The position numbers and the translations under genes are program-made. Under the pieces are notes generated by a model. That model was not told the origin of the DNA. It was given only the letters and a program-made list of their open reading frames with translations, and did no database searches. DNA of 11,175 bases from an uncultured Prevotella sp. (GTDB lineage: Bacteria; Bacteroidota; Bacteroidia; Bacteroidales; Bacteroidaceae). The stretch covers positions 1-11,175 of the forward strand of contig CALIIG010000073.1 in assembly GCA_938018155.1 (NCBI GenBank), in the 5' to 3' direction. Positions within the stretch are counted from its first letter, which is position 1; every line of letters begins with the position of its first letter. Shown here piece after piece: positions 1 through 6,948 of this stretch.

Positions 1-46
1 TTCTGATTTCCCGAAACTCTCATTGCAACTTAAAATCAAACGGTTG

Positions 47-54
47 CAAAGGTA
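47..54 (-). promoter_or_regulatory. Leftward -7 promoter box near the left edge
   Basis: Read on the minus strand this is TACCTTTG, a perfect match to the Bacteroidetes -7 consensus TAnnTTTG. No TTTG -33 box is found at the usual 19-20 nt spacing, where the sequence is A-rich. An ATG on the minus strand at 23-21 lies 23 nt downstream of the box, with about seven open codons (M-R-V-S-G-N-Q) before the window ends. That would fit the start of a leftward gene outside the window. The coding stretch is too short to call as a gene. Confidence 0.45.
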
Positions 55-105
55 AAAAGAAAAAACGAAAGAAAAAAAATAAAAGGCTAAAGATTTTGCT
101 TTTAT

Positions 106-142
106 CGTGTTGTTATAAAACAAGACAGGGTATATCAAACCA
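106..142. repeat. 37-nt direct repeat, copy 1
   Basis: This 37-nt segment matches 172-208 at 35 of 37 positions (two purine transitions, G here and A in copy 2). The copies are separated by 29 nt of unrelated sequence (143-171), a 66-nt period. The identity stops abruptly at both ends. Each copy contains a small internal inverted repeat, TTGTT-ATAA-AACAA. Copy 1 does not have the inverted arm that turns copy 2 into a terminator hairpin. No protein is assigned to this stretch. Confidence 0.85.
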
Positions 143-171
143 AAAAGTAAGTATTATGAAGATGGAACAAG

Positions 172-208
172 CGTGTTGTTATAAAACAAAACAAGGTATA
201 TCAAACCA
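172..208. repeat. 37-nt direct repeat, copy 2, overlapping the terminator
   Basis: This is the second copy of the repeat at 106-142, with two mismatches. Its right half (190-204) is one arm of the terminator hairpin at 190-223. On the minus strand the repeat therefore carries the distal arm and T-rich tail of that terminator. Copy 1 looks like a duplicated terminator tail lying further downstream of the 271-aa gene. Confidence 0.85.
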
Positions 209-223
209 TTGATATACCTTGTT
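190..223 (-). terminator. Hairpin terminator for the 271-aa gene
   Basis: A perfect 15-bp inverted repeat (190-204 with 209-223) closes on a 4-nt loop. On the minus strand the hairpin starts 22 nt after the TAA stop at 245 and is followed by a T-rich run, TTTTGTTTTAT, as in a Rho-independent terminator. The stem is A/T-rich with few G-C pairs. A weaker T-rich stretch also follows on the plus strand, so limited bidirectional action is possible. Confidence 0.8.
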
Positions 224-244
224 CTTTATTAGCTGAATGTTTTG

Positions 245-1060
245 TTAAAACTCCTCATCGTCGCTAATTTCCTCGGCTTCATAATTGAGGTCCTCGGGAT
301 TAGTTTCATACGTTGTGCGATAACTCTCCTCCGTTAGCTTGTCATCATCAAAGCTGTCGTCATCATCTTCTTCCGGCTTACGCTTTTCAACTTCAGCAGG
401 TTCGTTTTCACTTTCACCTTCGTCAACAGTTGTTTCCTCTATTGGTTCGTCTGTAAATCCACCATGAGGAACAAGCGGTTCATTCTCCACATCTTCCTTC
501 TCTTTGACAAATATGGCTTCTGTCCATGTTCCTTTAGGGATTTCCAGAGCCTCATATCCGTCGGCAACCTTTTTCTCATACAGGCCGCCCGCTTTGTGTA
601 AACGCTCCTGAGGCAGGGTGGTTGTGGAAACATCAAACCCGGTTTCTATAATATCTTGTATGCCTTGGGGTAGCGATTCCCAGCCTCCTCCAAAATTACG
701 CCCCAGTACACTAACCAGCTTTGCTGCCGAAAGATGTTTAATATTTTCATACGAAAGGTCAGTAACACGCATGATAGCTTTCTTTTTGATAGCATATTTT
801 TTCCGTGTTTCGTCATCAATTTTGATGGCTCCTACTTTGAATCCCCGCGTTTCGTATTTCCTTATTACCTCCGGACGGTCAACCATTATTTCCTCAACGT
901 CAAAGGCCGTTTTAATAATGTCGGTATACCGATACATATTATCTTTGAGGTCAGCATCCTTTTCGGCTGCCTCCCACATACGAAACACATCATTTTCCTG
1001 AATATCCCAAACATTGCTTTTGGTTAAAGTTTTTAGTGTAATCGCTTTTTTCTCTCTCAT
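245..1060 (-). CDS. Conserved-looking protein of unknown function with long acidic C-terminal tail
   Basis: This encodes a 271-aa soluble protein that I cannot assign to a named family. No signal peptide or membrane segment is visible. Residues 1-186 look like a folded region of mixed charge. Within it, residues 105-150 stand out (ENIKHLSAAKLVSVLGRNF, then GGGWESLPQG, then a TTTLP turn). Residues 187-271 form a low-complexity tail in which 37 of 85 residues are Asp or Glu, including an EEDDDDSFDDD run at 230-240. Such tails often mediate contact with basic proteins or mimic nucleic acid, but that is only a possibility here. The ATG at 1060 is supported by a full promoter 22 nt upstream, and a strong terminator follows the stop. 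The gene therefore appears monocistronic and independent of the glycosyltransferase genes upstream. Confidence 0.85.
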   Translation of the reverse strand: MREKKAITLKTLTKSNVWDIQENDVFRMWEAAEKDADLKDNMYRYTDIIKTAFDVEEIMVDRPEVIRKYETRGFKVGAIKIDDETRKKYAIKKKAIMRVTDLSYENIKHLSAAKLVSVLGRNFGGGWESLPQGIQDIIETGFDVSTTTLPQERLHKAGGLYEKKVADGYEALEIPKGTWTEAIFVKEKEDVENEPLVPHGGFTDEPIEETTVDEGESENEPAEVEKRKPEEDDDDSFDDDKLTEESYRTTYETNPEDLNYEAEEISDDEEF

Positions 1061-1082
1061 GATATATCGTTATTATATGCTG

Positions 1083-1113
1083 CAAAAGTAATTAATAATT
1101 CGTAATCGGCAAA
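1083..1113 (-). promoter_or_regulatory. Complete Bacteroidetes promoter of the 271-aa gene
   Basis: On the minus strand this is TTTG (1113-1110), exactly 19 nt, then TACTTTTG (1090-1083), a full match to TTTG-N19-TAnnTTTG. The -7 box ends 22 nt before the ATG at 1060, which predicts a short leader of about 17 nt. Transcription of this gene is thus separable from the glycosyltransferase cluster whose last stop lies at 1128. Confidence 0.8.
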
Positions 1114-1127
1114 CATTTACCTCTATT

Positions 1128-2237
1128 TTATTTGTTCATGATGATTCTGTTATAAAATGCTTCATACTGCTTTGCAACATGTAAATAATCGTGATGTTTC
1201 CTGATATACTCAATACTTTGTCGTCGAAGTTTGTCAATTTCTTCAGGATGCAGCACAAAGTGTTCCAATGCCGCATAAACACTATCGTATGCAGGTTCTA
1301 CATTTATGATGGGTCTAAGTTCTTTTTCCCCTAATATTTCGTAGCCTTCCTCTTCACCTCCTCCCATACTTATAATGCCCATGCTCATGGCTTGCAGCGA
1401 GTTCATAGCAGGTGTATAGCTGTATAGCTGATCGAGAATGATGTCAGAATCTTTCATTGCCTCAACATATTCATGATAAGGCAGCCCTTCTACTACATGA
1501 AGACTTATTTTATCGGGGTATTTCCTGCAAATATCCCGGGCGGCTTCCCACATAATATCCGTTCCCTTATAGGCACTCCGCCCCTTACTAATTCCAACAA
1601 ACAATTTAACTGTCGCGCCTTTTTCTCTTTCCCTTATGGTTATATTGCTATCCATAATAATAGGATAGGGTATGAATACGGTCTTGTCAGGGAACACCGG
1701 ATGGTAACAAACCCAATATTCGTACAGCCCTGCCACAATACCGTCACAACTGTTTGCCATCATCTTATTCAGCTTTTCTTTAGGTGTATTCAGCCAATCG
1801 TTGCGTTCTCTTAAAGCTGATTCATCAGTTCGCAGATGCTTTCCGATATTAAAATCGCTGTATTTCATCGGTAAACGATGTAAGTTTTCGTTTACCCAGT
1901 AATAGTCCATGCCGAAAGCTCCCATCACAATGCATTTATTATGCTTTCGCAGAAAATTATAAACGGGCCTGATATGTTCAGCCTTCAGTTCAAGAAACAT
2001 AGGATTAACAAGCTGTACAATATCATATCCTCTTAAACGGGGCAGCATACCTATCACCTTTATATATAAGCGTATGCCTCCCCATTTCCCGTCTTTTCTT
2101 GCCAAATCAATATTCCGTTCATACCCTTTCCATACATCGCCGTTGCTTGCAACTGTTACCTTATGGCCCAGTTTGCGCAAGCCCCTGGCCAACGTTGCGT
2201 GTACATTGCTGTACTCTCCGAGAAGCAGAATTTTCAT
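1128..2237 (-). CDS. GT-B fold glycosyltransferase, GT4-like
   Basis: This encodes a 369-aa protein predicted to be a cytosolic or membrane-associated glycosyltransferase acting on a surface glycan. The N-terminal strand and glycine loop (MKILLLGEYSNVHATLARGL, residues 1-20) and the following LRKLGHKVTVAS are typical of the acceptor-side Rossmann domain of GT-B enzymes. The C-terminal domain opens with KLFVGISKGR (211-220) and has K224-G225 in the usual place for donor phosphate contact. It continues with SDIILDQLYSYTPAMNSLQA (264-283) and a glycine-rich GGGEEEGYE segment (292-300). The classic GT4 E-x7-E is not clear, as the usual glutamate positions differ. Sugar donor and acceptor cannot be told. 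It is the last of three leftward glycosyltransferase genes, starting 19 nt after the preceding stop, which suggests one transcript. Family placement is from motifs only. Confidence 0.88.
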   Translation of the reverse strand: MKILLLGEYSNVHATLARGLRKLGHKVTVASNGDVWKGYERNIDLARKDGKWGGIRLYIKVIGMLPRLRGYDIVQLVNPMFLELKAEHIRPVYNFLRKHNKCIVMGAFGMDYYWVNENLHRLPMKYSDFNIGKHLRTDESALRERNDWLNTPKEKLNKMMANSCDGIVAGLYEYWVCYHPVFPDKTVFIPYPIIMDSNITIREREKGATVKLFVGISKGRSAYKGTDIMWEAARDICRKYPDKISLHVVEGLPYHEYVEAMKDSDIILDQLYSYTPAMNSLQAMSMGIISMGGGEEEGYEILGEKELRPIINVEPAYDSVYAALEHFVLHPEEIDKLRRQSIEYIRKHHDYLHVAKQYEAFYNRIIMNK

Positions 2238-2256
2238 ATCGTTGTATTAAAACGGG

Positions 2257-3225
2257 TTATTTCACAAACGTTATTAAGATAGTCCGGCCTATTTTCGATT
2301 CTGTCATCTTACGGAAAATGGTGTATTTACGATTATAGTTTATCGCCGACAGGGGGTAAAGCTGCAAGTCTTTCAAAGCCTCTATTGCATTTTCAAGTTG
2401 TTTACGGCTATGAGTGAGGTGAATGATATTATATAAATAGTCGGTTGTCAGCTGACTAACGCGTCTGTTTAGTGCCTTTTTTTCTTCCTGATTCAATTGT
2501 GCAGCAATGTCTCTCAGATGAATAATTACACTCAACAAGTCTTTTAACCGTTTGGTAATATGCTCATCTTTCTTATTGTTCATGATTGAATTGCTGCGGT
2601 GTCGGTAAAAATAGGCCTCCGATTTTGTTACATAAACACCATGTGCCCTGAGCATAAGGCGTGGCGTAAACTCCTCATCTTCATGATAAATACCCGGTGT
2701 AAAGCGCAGATTTCCTAAAATATCGTGCTTAAAAATATACCCCCACGCAGCACCTTTCAGGTTATTTTGTTGCATAAAACTGACGCCCGTGAGCGGTCCT
2801 TCATACATAAAGTCGATATGGGCGTGGTGGTGTGATGTTCCCTTTAGCAGTATCAGGTCGGCATCTTTGTGGTATCTTACAATGTCAAGACATTGTTCAT
2901 ACGGTGCCTGAAGCAGGTAATCGTCGGCATCTATCAGCTGGATATACTGCCCCTGGGCCAATGCAAGTCCCATGTTTCTTGCCGAAGACAGTCCGCCATT
3001 TTGCTGCCTTACATATATAATATCGTCTCTCTGGCCTAACATGTCATTGATAGGCGACAGGTCAGAACCGTCATCTATAACAATAATTTCGCGCTCTTCC
3101 CTGCTAAGCGACAACGCCGTTATGCTGTCAATACATTGTATCAGCATTTCAACGGGCAAATTATAGTAGGCTATAATAAAACTTATGAGAGGCGTTTGAT
3201 GGTTCTGTGAAGAGAGCATAAGCAC
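2257..3225 (-). CDS. Family 2 glycosyltransferase (GT-A)
   Basis: This encodes a 322-aa GT2 enzyme with the usual GT-A order. It has ISFIIAYYN at 14-22, a nucleotide-binding VIDDGSD with D51-D52, and NGGLSSARNMGLALAQG at 76-92. The metal-binding LIDADD motif has D99, D101 and D102, and a YHEDEEF motif (180-186) holds the likely catalytic acidic pair. There is no transmembrane anchor; the basic C-terminus could lie on the membrane. Donor and acceptor are unknown. Its start overlaps the end of the upstream GT2 gene by 43 nt. An alternative ATG two codons later still overlaps by 37 nt, and the next Met (27) would remove the first beta strand. The overlap is therefore real, and translation is probably coupled. 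It is the middle gene of the leftward cluster. Confidence 0.92.
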   Translation of the reverse strand: MLMLSSQNHQTPLISFIIAYYNLPVEMLIQCIDSITALSLSREEREIIVIDDGSDLSPINDMLGQRDDIIYVRQQNGGLSSARNMGLALAQGQYIQLIDADDYLLQAPYEQCLDIVRYHKDADLILLKGTSHHHAHIDFMYEGPLTGVSFMQQNNLKGAAWGYIFKHDILGNLRFTPGIYHEDEEFTPRLMLRAHGVYVTKSEAYFYRHRSNSIMNNKKDEHITKRLKDLLSVIIHLRDIAAQLNQEEKKALNRRVSQLTTDYLYNIIHLTHSRKQLENAIEALKDLQLYPLSAINYNRKYTIFRKMTESKIGRTILITFVK

Positions 3226-4145
3226 TTTATTCCTATAAGATGTAATAATTTTAGTTTAAGCGTATTGCGGTAAGGCAGTATGGGGAAGCGGTAATTGATA
3301 TGGCTGTTATTTGCTTTATGTTTACTCACAAAGAAACAACCCGACTTGTCGTACACGTCAAACTGAATATTCAATACGTGTACATAATACGCGCCCATAT
3401 CGTTATTCCATTTCTGTCGCGTCCCCGTTCTGTCCAATTCCCTTTCTATATTGCTGATGGTTTTAACGTGGGCCCACAGCATACAGCTCAAATCGGCAGC
3501 CGTTGCACGACGGGTTATGCCGTTTTTGTTTTCGCAATAGTAATATAATCCTACCCCCGTCGTAGCCACACGACGGCAGTTTTTTAATATCAGGGGTAGC
3601 GTAAGGCAGTCTTCAAACGTCATACCCACGGGGAAACGAACATGATTAAACACTTCCCTTCTGTATATTTTGTTCCACGCGTACGTATGAAGGTAGGCTT
3701 TGCACTGTAACCAATATTCTGTCATATTGGTATATTCTTTGGTGAAAAATTGCAGCATGTGTGGATGTTTTGAGCCAAAATGCTCCATCACGGGATATTC
3801 AATCATGTCGTAATCGGGGTGTACGGCAAGTGTCTCCATGAGCATTTTCAGTGTGTCGTCTGCAATATGGTCGTCACTGTCTATAAATGTAATATACTCG
3901 GCTTTGGCCTTATCGATGCCTGCATTGCGCGCCGCGCTTAACCCTTTGTTACGTTTAAGGTGTATAACTTGTATGCGAGGGTCGTGCCCGGCATACGTAT
4001 CGCAGATGCTGCTACTGCCATCTGTTGAACCGTCATCAACCAATATGGCCTGCCAATCGCGAAAACTCTGCTTCACAATACTGTCCAGGCAGCGTGCAAG
4101 CGTGTGCTTAACCTGGTATACCGGTATAATAATGCTTAGTCTCAT
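3183..4145 (-). CDS. Family 2 glycosyltransferase (GT-A), first gene of leftward cluster
   Basis: This encodes a 320-aa GT2 enzyme. It starts with the textbook MRLSIIIPVYQ and then has the LVDDGSTDGS nucleotide-binding loop (D37, D38), NKGLSAARNAGI (66-77) and the metal-binding FIDSDD motif (D89, D91, D92). A GMTFEDCL segment (174-181) has E178-D179 as the likely acidic catalytic pair. The first strand begins at residue 3, so the ATG at 4145 must be correct. The C-terminal 60 residues are basic and aromatic, suggesting peripheral membrane contact. The sugar is not predictable. It heads the leftward cluster and diverges from the flippase gene. A TATCTTTG box ends only 6 nt before the ATG, which implies an almost leaderless mRNA. 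Confidence 0.93.
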   Translation of the reverse strand: MRLSIIIPVYQVKHTLARCLDSIVKQSFRDWQAILVDDGSTDGSSSICDTYAGHDPRIQVIHLKRNKGLSAARNAGIDKAKAEYITFIDSDDHIADDTLKMLMETLAVHPDYDMIEYPVMEHFGSKHPHMLQFFTKEYTNMTEYWLQCKAYLHTYAWNKIYRREVFNHVRFPVGMTFEDCLTLPLILKNCRRVATTGVGLYYYCENKNGITRRATAADLSCMLWAHVKTISNIERELDRTGTRQKWNNDMGAYYVHVLNIQFDVYDKSGCFFVSKHKANNSHINYRFPILPYRNTLKLKLLHLIGIKCLCSLHRTIKRLS

Positions 4146-4150
4146 ACGTG

Positions 4151-4158
4151 CAAAGATA
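4151..4158 (-). promoter_or_regulatory. -7 box of the leftward glycosyltransferase cluster
   Basis: On the minus strand this is TATCTTTG, matching TAnnTTTG. The expected -33 TTTG is not present at 19-20 nt spacing. The final G lies 6 nt before the A of the GT2 start codon at 4145. With Bacteroidetes start sites usually 4-7 nt after this box, transcription would begin at or next to the ATG. No equally good box is visible on the plus strand for the divergent flippase gene in the 78-bp gap. Confidence 0.55.
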
Positions 4159-4223
4159 ACTATTTTGATGTAAAGGTGCTTGTTAGAAACAATAAAAGAA
4201 TATATACGGGCGTTAAATTTTTG

Positions 4224-5717
4224 ATGAACGAAACAGAAAGGAACAGCTCCTATTTACATATTCTTAAGTATACGGCACTATTTGGAAGTGTGCAGGGTTT
4301 AAGCATTCTGGTAGGCATTGTACGCAATAAGCTCGTGGCCATTATTCTGGGACCTTCAGGAATGGGCTTGCTTTCGCTCTTCAATTCCTCCACCAAACTT
4401 ATTTCCGATTCAACGAATTTCGGCATATCCATGAGTGCCGTCAAGAATATTTCGCTGGCCTACGACGAGGGCAATCAGGCGTTGACGGATCGCCAAATAA
4501 AGATAATTCGTTCGTGGAGCCTGGCTACTGCCATACTGGGCATGATGATTTGCATACTGCTCAGTCCTTTATTGGACAAATGGACATTTAATTGGGGCAA
4601 CCACACACTGCACTATATTCTGCTTTCGCCCGTCGTTGCGTTGGGTGCAATTACGGGTGGAGAGGCCGCCATTCTTAAAGGCTTGCGCCGTCTTCGCAGC
4701 CTTGCCGCCATATCGCTGCTTAATGTTGTGCTGGCTCTTGTTATCACAACACCTTTATATTATGTCATGGGCGAAACGGGAATTGTGCCGTCCCTGGTTA
4801 TCATCGCGCTGTTACAATGCGTGCTTACCATTGGCTATTCATGGCGTTTGTGTCCTCCACGAATACACTTATCGGCAGCAGTATTACGCGGGGGCTGCCC
4901 AATGATACGTCTGGGAATAGCTTTTGTGCTTGCCGGCATGTTTGGAAGTGGCAGCGATTTCGTCATACGCTCGTTCCTCAATCAGTCGGGCGACCTTTCA
5001 ACCGTAGGCTTGTTTAATGCCGGTTACATGATGACGATGACCTATACAGGTATGGTTTTCTCGGCCATGGAAACCGATTACTTTCCACGATTATCGGGTG
5101 TACACCAGCCGGGAAAAGGGTTAAACGAGGTAGTTAACCATCAAATGGAGGTGTCGCTGCTGCTTGTAGCTCCCATGCTTGTTTTCTTCATCATGGGACT
5201 TCCTGTTTTGCTGCCGCTGCTTTACAGTGGCAAGTTCCTGCCCGTTATGGGCATGATGAAGGCCACCATCATTGCCATGTATTTCCGTGCCTTGTCACTT
5301 CCCATGGAGTATATAGCCCTGTCGCGCGGCGATTCGCGCACATATCTTGTGTTGGAACTGGTTTATGACGTAATGGCTGCGGTGCTTATTCTTGTTTTTT
5401 ACAGTCTTTACGGATTAACAGGTACGGGTTACGGACTGTTGCTTGCGGTGGCCTTTAACTTCTTTATTGTTGCAGGGTACACCTGGTTTAAATATGGTTT
5501 TGTGCTGTCGCCGTCGGTTAAATTATACGCCGTTGTCCAAATCCCAATCGGTATAGCCACTGTTGTATTGGGCTATACGCTGCAGGGGCCTGTATATTGG
5601 GCCATAGGTATGGCGTTAGGATTGCTTTCTTTGGTGTTGTCATTGCGTATAATCCATTCGAAAACCCATTTATGGAACTCGCTTGTACATAAATTTACCG
5701 GTATCGTTAAAAAATAA
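4224..5717 (+). CDS. Wzx/PST-type lipid-linked oligosaccharide flippase
   Basis: This encodes a polytopic inner-membrane protein of 497 aa from the ATG at 4224, with roughly 12-14 hydrophobic segments spread over the whole length. That is as expected for the MOP superfamily (Wzx, PST) flippases, which move undecaprenyl-linked glycans from the cytoplasmic to the periplasmic face. The N-terminal pattern (first helix, then VRNKLVAIILGPSGMGLLSL around residues 33-52) resembles WzxE-type flippases; this is a resemblance by eye. An in-frame GTG at 4176 would add 16 residues (MLVRNNKRIYTGVKFL). The ATG is preferred because it leaves a normal short polar N-terminus. The downstream GT2 gene begins 3 nt after the stop, so the two are one operon. 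Which glycan is carried is unknown. The symbol wzx is withheld because no polymerase or other specific partner is present. Confidence 0.9.
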   Translation: MNETERNSSYLHILKYTALFGSVQGLSILVGIVRNKLVAIILGPSGMGLLSLFNSSTKLISDSTNFGISMSAVKNISLAYDEGNQALTDRQIKIIRSWSLATAILGMMICILLSPLLDKWTFNWGNHTLHYILLSPVVALGAITGGEAAILKGLRRLRSLAAISLLNVVLALVITTPLYYVMGETGIVPSLVIIALLQCVLTIGYSWRLCPPRIHLSAAVLRGGCPMIRLGIAFVLAGMFGSGSDFVIRSFLNQSGDLSTVGLFNAGYMMTMTYTGMVFSAMETDYFPRLSGVHQPGKGLNEVVNHQMEVSLLLVAPMLVFFIMGLPVLLPLLYSGKFLPVMGMMKATIIAMYFRALSLPMEYIALSRGDSRTYLVLELVYDVMAAVLILVFYSLYGLTGTGYGLLLAVAFNFFIVAGYTWFKYGFVLSPSVKLYAVVQIPIGIATVVLGYTLQGPVYWAIGMALGLLSLVLSLRIIHSKTHLWNSLVHKFTGIVKK

Positions 5718-5720
5718 TCT

Positions 5721-6722
5721 ATGACGTCGTCTTCCTGTAAGTTCTCGCTTTTAGTGGCTGTTTACAATGCCGAAAAATATATTTCGGCTTGTCTCGACTC
5801 GCTGATAGGGCAAACATTACACGATATTCAGATTATCTGTATTGACGATGCGTCAACCGATTGTTCTCCGGACATCCTGCAAAACTATGCTCTTCGTGAT
5901 AACAGAATTGAAGTAATACACCTCAATAACAATATGGGGCAGGCCCATGCACGCAATGTTGGTTTAGAGAAGGCAAGGGGACGTTATATCGGTTTTGTTG
6001 ACAGCGACGACTGGTTATCGCCCGATTGCCTCAACAAGGCTTTTGAAACCTTCGGGCATTATCCTGATACCGGATGCGTTTTGCTGCATACGGTTTATGT
6101 TTATCCTGACGGAAGCAGCAAGCCTTATCCCATGAAACCGTTTGCCGTATTGCAGGGTGAGGAGGCGTTTGTTCAATCGTTGACCTGGAAAATACACGGC
6201 ATTTATTTCGTAAGGGCCGATATTCACCACAGGTTTCCGTACGATGAATCGGCCCGTGCTTACAGTGACGACAACACCACACGTTTGCATTATCTTGCCT
6301 CTAAAGAAGTAAGGTGTTGCGAAGGCATTTATTATTACCGCCAACACGGCGGTAGTGTAAGCCATCGTATCACGTCACACCGCTTCGATTATCTCACGGC
6401 CAATGCGGCTATGAAGCGTCAGCTCATACAGTTAAGGGTGGGCGAGCCGGTACTTGACATTTATGAGAATCACCTTTGGCTGAATATTGTAGGCGTATAT
6501 CAGTTTTGGTTTAACCATCATCGTGATTTAACTGATAACGAATCGGATAACGGATTGTCAATGATCAAGCAGGCATGGTGTTCTGTTGAAATTAAAAGAC
6601 TGTCGGCCCGCTATTGTTATAAGTTTGGCTATATTCCGTTCAGGCCCTTCTGGTGGCTTTTCAGATTAGAAGAAAACCTATATTTTACACTTAAAAAATT
6701 AGGCATCCGCCGAAAGTTTTAG
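5721..6722 (+). CDS. Family 2 glycosyltransferase paired with the flippase
   Basis: This encodes a 333-aa GT2 enzyme. After a short Ser-rich start come KFSLLVAVYNAEKY (7-20), the nucleotide-binding CIDDASTDCS with D42-D43, NMGQAHARNVGL (71-82) and the metal-binding FVDSDDW motif (D94, D96, D97). At the position where the cluster's other GT2 proteins have an E-D pair, this one has YSDDN (181-185). The catalytic acid may therefore be D183 or D184. The C-terminal part is rich in aromatic and basic residues (YKFGYIPFRPFWWLFRLEEN), suggesting membrane association. It sits 3 nt after the flippase stop and is surely co-transcribed with it. The likely role is to add a sugar to the lipid-linked glycan that the flippase exports; this is inferred from context. 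Confidence 0.92.
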   Translation: MTSSSCKFSLLVAVYNAEKYISACLDSLIGQTLHDIQIICIDDASTDCSPDILQNYALRDNRIEVIHLNNNMGQAHARNVGLEKARGRYIGFVDSDDWLSPDCLNKAFETFGHYPDTGCVLLHTVYVYPDGSSKPYPMKPFAVLQGEEAFVQSLTWKIHGIYFVRADIHHRFPYDESARAYSDDNTTRLHYLASKEVRCCEGIYYYRQHGGSVSHRITSHRFDYLTANAAMKRQLIQLRVGEPVLDIYENHLWLNIVGVYQFWFNHHRDLTDNESDNGLSMIKQAWCSVEIKRLSARYCYKFGYIPFRPFWWLFRLEENLYFTLKKLGIRRKF

Positions 6723-6948
6723 CCTCTTATCATTCTTACTTTATTGTTATTTGCTGCTCCCTTTACAGGGGCTGTCTGTCGTTGTTACGTGCTTATGGTC
6801 ATCGTTCGACGGTCGTCAGCAGCGCGTACGGCGGCCGTCACACCCATTGTTCGACGGTCGTCAGCAGCGCATACGACGGCCGTCGAACAACGAGCGTTAC
6901 AGCATAAAGAGGGTAGCAATATGCAATGTAAGCAGCAACAAAAGGCCT
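6723..6948. other. Convergent intergenic region
   Basis: This 226-bp gap separates the rightward GT2 (stop at 6722) from the leftward GT2 (stop at 6949). Besides the tandem hairpin repeat at 6800-6890 it holds little. There is a short CCC/GGG hairpin at about 6765-6780 and an AAAGGCCTTT palindrome close to 6945. No convincing poly-T intrinsic terminator for either gene was found, so the GC-rich hairpins are the best candidates for ending transcription. Two short plus-strand open frames cross the repeat, but they are best explained by the repeat period being a multiple of three. Confidence 0.6.
6800..6890. repeat. GC-rich tandem hairpin repeat (REP-like) in the convergent gap
   Basis: A 40-nt unit occurs twice (6800-6839 and 6845-6884) with three transition differences and a 45-nt period. 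Each unit folds on itself. Copy 2 gives a 16-bp stem, 6847-6862 with 6875-6890, with one G-U pair and a 12-nt loop. Copy 1 gives a 10-bp stem, 6808-6817 with 6830-6839, with two G-U pairs and the same loop size. The element lies between two converging genes and is more GC-rich than its surroundings. No T-run follows, so it is not a standard intrinsic terminator. It may act as a transcription block, an mRNA 3' end stabiliser or a dispersed REP-like element. Confidence 0.75.

Noticed and set aside
106..208. A true CRISPR array
   Set aside because: There are only two units, no cas gene is in the window, and the second unit is explained by a terminator of the adjacent gene. It is kept as a finding only because of the geometry.
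3..211. A plus-strand frame open for about 200 nt giving CCYKT-QGISN twice
   Set aside because: It is Lys-rich low complexity, has no good start, and its apparent peptide repeat follows from the 66-nt DNA period. It also runs through a terminator hairpin.
618..1027. Plus-strand frames opposite the 271-aa gene
   Set aside because: They are antisense shadows of a gene with its own promoter and terminator, and show no recognisable domain.
4176..4223. GTG start of the flippase at 4176
   Set aside because: The extra 16 residues precede a normal flippase N-terminus and no promoter box favours the upstream start. It cannot be excluded fully.
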